NCBI GenBank assembly: GCA_900660155.1
Contig: CABFPE010000037.1
Span: 1,926,590 to 1,990,589 of the forward strand
Direction of reading: 5' to 3'
Source of the DNA: Hofstenia miamia
Taxonomy: Eukaryota; Xenacoelomorpha; Acoela; Hofsteniidae
DNA: 64,000 bases
The notes under the pieces were generated by a model. The model was not told the DNA's origin. It saw nothing but the letters and a program-made list of their open reading frames with translations, and did not search any database. Position numbers and translations under genes: made by a program. The number at the start of each line of letters is the position of its first letter. Within the stretch, counting starts at the first letter, position 1. Shown here one piece after another: positions 55,343 through 64,000 of the stretch.

Positions 55343-57740
55343 TTATCTCTGGCAGGTAGAAGCTCGACTTGTAAGCCTCAGGGGAAGATCGTGCATCTCT
55401 AGAACCCTGTCGCAGTGGAGGCAGAATTCCATACAGTAGATTTTTGGATCCGCAATAATTTGGTTAAAAAGCTTAGTGTCCTTTTCCTTGATAAGATCTT
55501 GCAAAGTAAACATATTCTTTATGAAACCAGATTTTAAAGCCCTCTTAAACATTCTGTTTATCTTATTGCTCTCCACAACAGAAGCTCCACCATACACAGT
55601 TAAAGAGTACATAACTTTACTTAAAATCCCAGAAATAAAAAGTAGATTAAATCCAGCGGCATCAATATTGTATTGTTTGAGTTGACGGAGCAAATATAGT
55701 TTTCTACTACAGTCTTTCAAACGATTTTCTATGCTCTTTACTTTTAAATTACTTTGCAAATAAACTTTTAGAGAGTTAACTTGTTCAATACACTTTATAC
55801 TAGGCGGTAGTGCGATTTGAGATAATAAGCAAACCATCTCTTGCGTCTTCTTAAAACATTTAATTCGAATCACACCAATTTTCAAGCGAGGGTAACTCTT
55901 GCAATGCCAGATCTGGCTGATTATCATAAACAGGGACAATTAATGTTCCATCATCAGCATACTTTACTAGGGTGGTATTGGGAAAGTAAGGCTAGAGGTC
56001 GTTTATAAATAAAGCAACGGCCCGGAAACGGTTCTTTCAGGAAATATCTCTATTGACGCATAAATAATTTGTTTCAGCCCCATCATAAACTACTCATTTG
56101 GTATAGTAAGCAAACTTAACTTCTGCATCAATAAATTATGTCAATGGCCTTAGAGAAATCGATAAAAAACATTCGTACAAGTTTACAGTGGAGATTATCA
56201 AGATGTCTCCTTACTTCGTGCTGCATTTTAATTAAGCTAGTCTCAGTGGGGCTCCTTTTACAATAAGCAAATTGATTTTTGCATAGAACAGACTCTACCG
56301 CTTTTCCCAAAGACTTTCTAACAATTACTCTCTCAAAAACCCTGGTAAGTATAGTTGTAATTGAAATTGGTCGAAAATTACCCAAAGTTTTAGGGTTAGC
56401 TATTTTTAGCAAGGGTAGGATATTTGCGTGCGCCAGTAGTTTTGGAACCTTACGTTCTTGTATTGATTTGATAAAAATGTCATCGGAATATTCTTTTAAT
56501 ACCCGTAAAGGTCTGGTCCAGTGGCAGTTTTCTTTAAGGATTTTTACACTCTATGTACATCTAGAGCAGAAATCCAAAGATTGTCTCTCCCACCAGCCGT
56601 CAATTTTGGCGGGGCAATGTACTGGTCATCCGTATTAATCTTTACAAAATGTACATTCAAGTCTTCAGCTGTCACATTTGTTAAATTAGGTCTAGACTCT
56701 GGTACTAAATCTTTTATTTTTTGCCACCACTTTGAAGTACCTCGATTGTTTTCTGCAAACAAACGTGCTTTGTTTTTCACAATCAACTCCCAACACGGTC
56801 TGATAAATTTCTGGCTTCGGCATACCTTTTGCGCTTCAAATACCGAGTCCGTCGCTTAGGCCACGGTTAGACTAGTGATTTTCTCAAAAGTGATCTATCA
56901 CATTTTGAGTGAATCGCACGTCTAACCACCCGAGATAATTAGCGATGTGACGATCACGAAGAAATCGTGCGCGTTCGATTTTCTTGTGATCGTCACATCG
57001 CTAATTATCTAGGGTGGTTAGACGTGCAACGCTTTCAAAAGTGACAGATCACTTTTAACCAATCACCTAGTCCAACCGTGGCCCTAAGTAAGGTTTTTAT
57101 TAAATGGGAAATGTACTCCGAATCTCTGCTTGACATTTTTGCTGTCATTGTGGGTACACACAAATTGCATCAATGTACTGAAATAATTATCATAGCCCGA
57201 ATCAACATCATAGTTCAAAACTTCTTCCCAAGATATTGATAAAAAAGCACTTTGTAAAGCTTGTTTGTTCTGTCGTCGGCGGTCAAGCATAGTAACTGTG
57301 TGTCTCGATGTTGTACAGCGATGAGGTTCTGCAGAATTAACAAAAATTGCTTTGTAGTCACTTTTTACCACTGACTCGTAGACTTTTGCCTCAAAATACC
57401 TATGTTTGTTTGTGAGAAAAACACCAAGCAAATTTTCTCCCCGAGTTGGATTTTTTACTATATTGGTCACTTGTAAATCGTTATACCAGTCCGTTATGTT
57501 CAGGGAATTAATATCTCCTGTTATTATAACAGAACAGTTACGGCCACCACATTCCGTCTGATACTACTGTACCAATTCAGAAATTCAATCTACCAAATCT
57601 TGTGATACATAGTCTGCCTATACGTATCGAACTTTCATTGTATGATGAAAAAAAGTGAAGTACGGAATATTTTTATTAGTCAGTACACGAATAGTATTTG
57701 CAAATGCTGAGTACGTTATTCGACTAACAATTCCTCGCTG
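55343..57740 (-). mobile_element. LINE copy F, decayed, split by a palindromic MITE
   Basis: Minus strand. Endonuclease pieces occur at about 57740-57330 (ITGDINSLNITDWYNDLQVT, PTRGENLLGVFLTNKHRYF, SDYKAIF, where the usual SDH has become SDY). The linker reads RRRQNKQALQ, HFPFNKNLT, then beyond the MITE RYLKRKRYAEARN and STSKWWQKIKDLVPE-like codons. The reverse transcriptase has FRPISITTILTRVFERVIV, FFIDFSKAID, VSGPLLYL, KYADDGTL and, at 55720-55500, RLKDCSRKLYLLRQLKQYNI. Many frameshifts. It belongs to another family than LINEs A-E. Confidence 0.75.
56859..57084. mobile_element. Palindromic MITE, 226 bp, in LINE F
   Basis: Ends GGCCACGGTTAGACTAGTGA and, reversed, GGGCCACGGTTGGACTAGGT. It is flanked by TA on both sides (56857-56858 and 57085-57086). 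The centre is a nearly perfect hairpin: GATAATTAGCGATGTGACGA near 56933 and its inverse near 57010, around an 8-10 base loop. No coding capacity. LINE F codons are continuous when it is removed (NKNLT then RYLKRK). TA flanks suit Tc1/mariner-type MITEs. Confidence 0.88.
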
Positions 57741-59203
57741 CCAACAAATCATTTGTAATTTGTTTTGTATAGATTTGTTAGAAATAGCTCAATACAATTA
57801 GTTCCAGTAGAGTAACAATCGGCCAAAATAAATTTGCAAATTTCAAAAATAGGTAGTATTTCTAGATTGGATATATTGTTTACCATGCCATTATGCGCCA
57901 TCTTATGGATACCATAATGAAATGGTAGAAACAAATTTATGGAATCCAAAAATTTATTGTTACATATACAAAATGTCAATTTAATTTCTAGAAAATTGTA
58001 AAATTTAGCGTCATATATCTTACATTTATAATAATTCTATGGGTAGATATTTAATTTACAGATTGTTTTGAACAAAAAAAAAGCTTTTTTGATGAGATAA
58101 CAACTTTTATACGTTTTGCAAGTGTTTCATAAGCGGCTTAAGTAGATTGTAAACAAGTACTAAAGTTGGAGTTGTTCCTCATTTGTAACAGTTGATTGCA
58201 ATTGATTGCTGACGGTAATTTGTTTCCCATTTTTCATGTTTGCGCCTAACCCGGTTTCCGAATGTTTCAAAATCATTCTGCGACCTAGTGAATTGCTTAT
58301 GCATTGTGATATCAGTACAATTTCATATAATACAAAAACGGTTGTCTTTTAATTGCAGCTTGCAATTTTGTATTCATTTCATTAAATTATATCATACGTA
58401 CGTTTTACCATCATTAATACTTAATTGATATTTCAATTATTTCAATAATTGGAAATCGATTAAACTATTGAATAACTTAAGAAAATTCCCTTTATGTGTT
58501 GCATAAGAAAAATTGCCAATAATTTGCAATTACTTAAGATTCACTATAAACGTTCTCATTTACAGCTAAGAATCTTGTTGAAACATGTAATGAAGCATTA
58601 TTGTTCTGTCTAGTAAATTTATAGGGTTAGGGTTATTTCATTCCAGTTATTGCCGAAAGTTGATAATAATCTATTGCGTGAAAGGCAAAAATCGAATAAT
58701 TTATTGAACTAGAAAACATCTTTGAGCGTTGCATTAAAAATTGCGCGCCACTGCCCTTCTTATCCGAAACTAGGAATGAACCATTTGGAATGAAATGCTT
58801 ATGAAATTATATTTTGCTAATGTGAAAATAATTTGAACACGTTTTCTATATTCTTTAATTTGTGAAATAAACTGCATTATATAGTACTGCTAACAAACAC
58901 AAAAGAAAAATAAGGCATTAATTCAAATTATGGCAAGTTATAAAATAAAACTAAAGGTACTTTTTTGCAGCACAGCCTTAGTACTGAGTGATACTCAGTC
59001 CTGTTTTTTCTTCTGTTAAGAGGTGGATCTGTGCTGGGCTGAATTGGCCTGAGTTATTGAAAAAGATGGGCTGAAATTGCAAAAAATAGACTATTACACT
59101 ACAGTTGTATTGAATGCTATATAATTTCTTAAATAACTTTTTAAAATTGTACATTAGTATCACATATTCTTGAAAAACTCCAATTAAACTTTGCAATTTC
59201 TGT
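57741..59203. other. Non-coding stretch
   Basis: No supported gene or repeat end. A minus-strand frame at 57979-57749 (NNISNLEILPIFEICKFIL) lies upstream of LINE F and could be a further relic of it, but no endonuclease motif is visible. Confidence 0.35.
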
Positions 59204-59207
59204 ATGC

Positions 59208-59404
59208 AGGATTTATTAGAAGTTTCTAATATATGCAAAACTGGTCAACAAAGCCGTGAAATTGTAGAAAATTTCTTAACAAATGGAATTGAAATTAAAT
59301 CGGTTAGGCCGGATTCCGGGCCGGCAAGAATTGGGCCTAAATTTTATGATTGGAATTATCAAAGGAAAAAAGCAAAATTTAAAGATCAACCTACTACAAG
59401 ATAA
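59208..59404 (+). CDS. Candidate last exon of an unidentified gene
   Basis: A good 3' splice site (TTTCTGTATGCAG, ending at 59207) is followed by an open frame that reads DLLEVSNICKTGQQSREIVE, then NFLTNGIEIKSVRPDSGPAR and IGPKFYDWNYQRKKAKFKDQ, and stops at TAA (59402-59404). The composition is that of a normal soluble, basic protein tail. I do not recognise it. No upstream exon could be found in 57.7-59.2 kb, so it may be a gene with distant exons, a pseudogene or chance. Confidence 0.35.
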
Positions 59405-59507
59405 AGGAAGTGTTTCCTATTGAAACTAGGAACCGTTAGGACATTAGTCTCCGTTTGAGACTCTTCTAACCGCCTGGAACACGGAGCGCAAAGTGTGTTA
59501 GCCAGTG

Positions 59508-59546
<39 letters not shown>
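59405..59546. repeat. GC-richer block followed by (TA)n/(GT)n microsatellite
   Basis: About 100 bases of higher GC (ACCGTTAGGACATTAG, TTGAGACTCTTCTAACCGCC) lead into about 19 TA units and a short GT run. The block could be the body of a short interspersed element whose tail is the microsatellite, but no tRNA-like A and B boxes were recognised. Confidence 0.4.
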
Positions 59547-59556
<10 letters not shown>

Positions 59557-60131
59557 ATGCAATACTCCGTAATTAAAACCTTATTGTGGACTAAAAGGAC
59601 ATGCCCACCTAGGTTCACGACCGTTGTTCAATATAAAGCTCATGACTCTCTAACTCACACTGAAAACAAAAGTTTGTTATAATATAAATATAAGTTTCCA
59701 AACATAATTTGTGCAAAGTAAATATTAAATTTTACTCAACAAAACTATAACGGTGTTGTAGCATTTGTTAGTACCCTAATACAAGCAAATATACCTGAAC
59801 CAAAATACTAAAACATCTGCCCTAACCCAAAATCGGGCCATCATAAAATGTGGTCGCCTCATTTTCTTTCTTCATTCTCTTTGCACCTTGCACTACTCAA
59901 AACAGTATGTTTTAATGCATATTTTCTTTAGAAGACAAATAGAAGACTCAATTGCGACCCCAATTGAAATCCTGCTAAGTATTTCGATATTTGGCTGCAC
60001 TTTGTATGAAATGGCTTCATGTAAGGGCATCGCTCATAGCTCCTTCTTTTCATATTAACATTTACGTTTTTCAACAAATAACTAGACTGGGAAACCTATA
60101 AGCTGCTTTGCTACATTCTCAAAGTGGGCTC

Positions 60132-60135
<4 letters not shown>

Positions 60136-60200
<65 letters not shown>
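60136..60200. repeat. (TA)n microsatellite
   Basis: About 32 TA units. An overlapping minus-strand frame here encodes only Tyr-Ile repeats and is not a gene. Confidence 0.97.
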
Positions 60201-60204
<4 letters not shown>

Positions 60205-60513
60205 CATATGTATATTGCTCTCTGTACAATGGAAGTGTCGATTTAAGCGTACAGAGAGCGAGTTAGGTAAGAAATCCCATAGTACAAAAAGCGAGTTATA
60301 AATCCATGAAGACGAAAAAACCAACAAAGTTTTTACTGCTAAAAATATGAACACTACTCAAATTCAATAGTCAGTGGGAGGGGTGGTTAGGGGGCTTGTG
60401 GAGTTATAGCCCCCAAAATGCAATATAGCCATCCCCAAAACTTAAAAAAAATGCTTATAAAATACAAATGCATCGTTTTGATCAATAATAGAATGAATGC
60501 ATAAATTTACAAG

Positions 60514-60518
<5 letters not shown>

Positions 60519-60550
<32 letters not shown>
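60519..60550. repeat. (TA)n microsatellite
   Basis: About 15 TA units in non-coding DNA. Confidence 0.95.
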
Positions 60551-60552
<2 letters not shown>

Positions 60553-61049
60553 TTTTTCATTAAGAGTGAAATATTTTCAATGATTAGTAATTGCTATTAA
60601 ACTCTTAAATGTACTTATTATCGAAATTTTGCTGCAAGTTATTGACAATTACGATCAGTTAAAATTCCATTGTGGATCACAATTTTTTCTGGTTGGGATT
60701 ACTATATTTAAGAATTCAAATTAAGCTATGCCCCTATGCAAAGGCTTAAGGAGACATGAATATTTTGGCAGCAATTTAGTCAAACGTATTTTAGATCTTT
60801 TGAAAATCGCTTATGTGTTTTCTGAGCTATGAGATACATCAAAGATTGATGTGTCAATATGACCGTAGAATTGGCGGAACAAAAAATGTTCATGTGAACT
60901 GTAGGTCGCGGCTTGTAAAAAATTAATGAGCTGCAGAATGAAGTAACCTGTCAATAGTTTTAGTTAATATTATCATATATTATCAGTTTGTTTTGCAGCT
61001 TGCATTCAACAAACTATTCCAGTCTTTTAAAATTATATTGATTTTTCTT

Positions 61050-61347
61050 GCTTATATATATATATAATATATATAAATATATTTATATCTCCCGCTAAGT
61101 GTTTTTTAAAAACCTCATCTTAACCGCGTTTCCTTAATTTACCTCCCCCCATGGTAAATATATTTAAGTTCGAGAGAATACTGCGGGAGCAATGAATAAA
61201 AAATAGGTTTTTTGGGTACAAAGCGGGATTCCCGCTAAATGCCTTAGAAATTTCAGACCGTTTCCCGCCAAATGCCAGGTTTTTGCATTTTCCATAGCAA
61301 AAAGCGGGAAAAATAAATAAATATATATATATATATATATATATATT
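61050..61347. repeat. Foldback-like block with repeated CCCGC(T/C)AA motif between TA arrays
   Basis: TA arrays lie at both edges. Inside, TCCCGCTAAGTG (about 61090), GCGGGATTCCCGCTAAATGC (about 61222), TTCCCGCCAAATGCC (about 61262) and AAAAGCGGGAAA (about 61302) form direct and inverted copies of one motif. This suggests a small palindromic element inserted in a TA tract. No coding frame. Confidence 0.5.
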
Positions 61348-61835
61348 GCATTTATGGATTAAATCGCTTAAAAATTAACATCTGTATATTGACAGTTTTT
61401 TAGGTTGGCTTCTTAATGTTTTCTTGAACGTGTTGTGCACCATTAATAATAATATTGTAAGTGTAATTTGTTATTGTTTGATTTATTTACAATGCACACA
61501 ATATTAAATCGTCATGAATTAGCTTTTAATTTCTAAAATTATTAATTCATATTGTGCGTTAGCATATTTAGTTTAATTAGGGAGGAATTAATGCCAAACG
61601 CCTTTAAGCGAGAGTATCAATGGCAGAGCTGGTAAAATTGCTGGTACCAGCATTCATGGAAGAATGGCCAACACTATTATTATACCACAAAATGAATAAG
61701 CTTTAGCTTTGATTCTCAATATTTGCATTTCATTTTATTTGTATCACATACTGTAAAATCTTCCATATTGCGCTGAATAGAAGATAATATTCTAAAATGA
61801 GAGCTTATTAAGGTATTGAACACAATGGCCAGTGA

Positions 61836-62033
61836 TTGGGATATTTAATACTAAAAGAAAATACCGGCATTGGTATATATTGTCAGCAAAAATGCAGAAC
61901 ATGCTATATATGCATCAACATCAGAAATGCCAAAACAAAATCGATAAAACGGGAGCTTTGCAAAAAAACGTGCAACTGCAGTGATTGTTTAAAATCAAAG
62001 TGCAGCTTGCGACATGTATTTATTACTATATAG
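61836..62033 (+). other. Short Cys-rich open frame, unassigned
   Basis: 65 codons with CQQKCRTCYIC and LCKKTCNCSDCLKSKC. The spacing suggests a small zinc-binding or disulfide-rich fold, perhaps the end of a transposase, but no family is recognised. There is no evident splice site or signal peptide. Confidence 0.2.
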
Positions 62034-63206
62034 TATGATATCACTTCTATGTGATTTAGTTCCCTTAAATGTAAAAATAAGTCAAAAATTTTATGTAACA
62101 AATCAGTTTTAATAAAAAATAATAAAAAAGAATGAGAAAAATTAACAATTTATTTTTATGTTTAGACGTATGCCTAAATAATGTCACTACCACATTCAGC
62201 TGGAATATGATCTTAACTCGAATAATTTTTTCTATTTTATATAATTTGGGGTCTTAGCTCAAGTCACATTGCAATTAGAAATGTTTTAGATACATGAACT
62301 TAAATATAATATCTACATATCTCACCTAACCGTATGCAGCCACTATTAAGGCTTACAAAGAAACTATGTTTCTTGTTGGCCGTAAGCATCTGTAAACTAA
62401 CGTAAATATTGTCCATAGTTTTTGTCAAGCTTTGATGAGCCGCCTTTGCAATAACAGGCGTTCAACCAGGGCTGTGTATTGTGCACATTATACAGTACGA
62501 GCTTGTCTGGTCTACTGCTACTAACTGCTTTAGCCGCTAAAATAGTTTAAAATTATACTCCCAACAAATTACTACTGCTAGTAGCAAGTTGTGCTATAAT
62601 AATGTTAATTTGGCGGGTAAAAATATATAAATGCAATTATTTGAATCATTGCTTAAATTTGTTGTTGATCTCACTATTAACTCATTGGCAATGCAATAAT
62701 AATTACTAAATAACAATCTGCAATTATCAGTAATTACAAGATTCATATGTATCTGTGGTTTTTATCAGAAAAATATTATAAGAAAAGTTAGACACTCCAA
62801 TAAACACTTGTATATTATGAATTAATAACCGGTTTTTGAAATTTAGTTCAATTTATTTGATTTAGCTGCTTGATGTTTTTTTTCACACTACCAGCATTCT
62901 GCTGGTACGATCCCTGGTCATTTGTCATTTTCAATAATGTTATTGATAGACCAAAAATCTTTGCCATCACTTTTTTCAAGCAAATTTTTATGGATTGAAT
63001 TAATCTCTATATGTGTTACGTTTTTATGGGCTATTGTAACACTAGCACTGCACGTGACCAGCAAATAAGCTGAATGGTTTTTATTTTCTCTCGCTTAAAC
63101 TTCATTATTTGTTCCGAGTTGTATTTGATATTGAACATATACCAAGAATTTATTTTTAATATTAAACATGTGCCAAGAATTTTTATTTAATTTCAACAAA
63201 TTCCAA
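62034..63206. other. Non-coding AT-rich stretch
   Basis: No supported gene, repeat end or RNA gene was seen. Confidence 0.4.
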
Positions 63207-64000
63207 CTATACAGTGTGTATCAAAAGTAGCTTGACTTTCCAAATTACAATAACTTATTACTTATATGAAAAAAACAATAATGTATGCAAATAAACAAAC
63301 TCTAATAAAGGGAATTACAGATGTATTCAAACAAATGTTCAAATAGTCCTCAATTCTGCTCAATAGTAAGTTCACATCTTGGTATCATATTCTGGACAGC
63401 TCGATGTAATTCATCAGTGTTAAGTGAATCAACTTCTTGTATGAGTGGACTCAGGTTAGGTGATCTAGGAGCTCATACATAACCAAAACCTCTGCCAATA
63501 ACACGCTCAGCTGGCAACTGAGTGCTGATGAAATCCTTGGCTTGTTTGGAGTAGTGTGGTGGCGCACCATCATGCTGAAAAATAACAGACTGCATTTTTC
63601 GTTTCTGTCTTAGTTGTGGAAACATATGGTCACGGAGCATATTGGTGTAATTATCCTGATTTACTGTATCCGGAAAGAAAAATGGCTTTAGCTCATAATT
63701 TGCACTGAATACCATCCACACACATAATTTTTCAGGGTGCAAGCCTTCTGTTATTACTTGCCGAGGGTTCTCAGACACCTATATGGTACAATTATGACGG
63801 TTGACCATTCCATGCATATAAAAATAGGCCTCATCTGACCAAAGCACATTATTGAGCAAATTAGCATTAGCTAAAATCCATTGTGCAAATTCGAAACGAC
63901 GATGATAATCTGATTCAGTGATAGTTTGATGCAAGGCAATTTTGTATGTCCGCATACCACATGCTTTAAGAATTCGACAAACACTTTTCTTTGGAATTGT
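63207..64000 (-). mobile_element. Mariner-like element, truncated by window edge
   Basis: A probable terminal repeat begins at about 63207 (ACAGTGTGTATCAAAAGTAG). The minus-strand transposase enters from beyond 64000 and reads toward it. Only this end is in the window. Confidence 0.7.
63430..64000 (-). pseudogene. Mariner/IS630-type transposase, partial
   Basis: From the window edge: TIPKKSVCRILKACGMRTYK (HTH end), NLLNNVLWSDEAYFYMHGMV (first Asp), a TAG stop before VSENPRQVITEGL, then LCVWMVFSANYEL, SVIFQHDGAPPHYSKQAKDF (second Asp) and ERVIGRGFGYV. The third block reads APRSPNLSPL with Asn where Asp is expected, and the DFFLWG-type continuation is missing. The internal stop, the changed third residue and the deletion make it inactive. 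Confidence 0.8.

Noticed and set aside
60082-60354. 90-codon minus-strand frame with a long Tyr-Ile run
   Set aside because: It is only the translation of a (TA)n microsatellite.
61836-62033. Cys-rich frame as a secreted toxin-like peptide
   Set aside because: No signal peptide, precursor layout or known cysteine framework; left as an unassigned frame.
1-64000. CRISPR arrays, bacterial operons or ribosome binding sites
   Set aside because: The window is eukaryotic; the tandem repeats lack unique spacers and no prokaryotic gene is present.

Overview
The window is animal nuclear DNA from a draft assembly. It is AT-rich, has two N gaps (40122-40644 and 51254-51381), and holds one spliced host gene in a dense field of transposable elements. 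The mix (LINEs with an esterase-like ORF1, 2A-like NPGP motifs, a Penelope-like element, a P element with a THAP finger, hAT and Tc1/mariner copies, and a poorly classified LDDG reverse transcriptase family) points to an invertebrate, probably aquatic. The 40-nt intron in the host gene would suit a tunicate-like gene structure, but the species cannot be fixed from sequence alone.

Layout: 1-1.7 kb is AT-rich, with a decayed ~83-bp tandem array. 1.75-6.3 kb is a nearly complete LINE (copy A, minus) with ORF1 and ORF2. 8.5-9.65 kb is a Penelope-like fragment (reverse transcriptase plus GIY-YIG). 9.65-21.7 kb is a three-layer nest: a LINE (copy D) is split inside its endonuclease by a ~10.1-kb long-inverted-repeat element (10829-20920), whose right arm is itself split by a 3.2-kb P element (17080-20267). 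21.7-26 kb holds older LINE debris and a decayed LDDG reverse transcriptase. 26.2-28.4 kb is a dead Tc1-like element, and ~29.3-29.9 kb is a plus-strand relic of a related reverse transcriptase.

31.1-39.6 kb is a second three-layer nest. An old LINE (G) received LINE C, which is flanked by a 42-bp direct repeat. LINE C then received LINE B, which has an intact 1035-codon ORF2, and a 390-bp hAT-type MITE. 39.76-42.58 kb is a long open LDDG reverse transcriptase reading frame with a C-terminal nuclease-like domain, interrupted only by Ns.

45.1-54.7 kb is the one clear host gene, ABHD17 (depalmitoylase), minus strand, three coding exons and 306 codons. Its first coding intron is 40 nt and its second is ~8.4 kb, carrying a LINE (copy E) and a Tc1-like relic. 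55.3-57.7 kb is another LINE (F) split by a palindromic MITE. 59.2-59.4 kb may be the last exon of an unknown plus-strand gene. The right end holds AT microsatellites and a mariner-like transposase running off the edge.

Apart from ABHD17 the content is selfish DNA. The observations most worth pursuing are the LDDG reverse transcriptase family, the three independent NPGP motifs behind hydrophobic leaders, the composite palindromic element, and the near-absence of CpG between about 9.9 and 24.3 kb.
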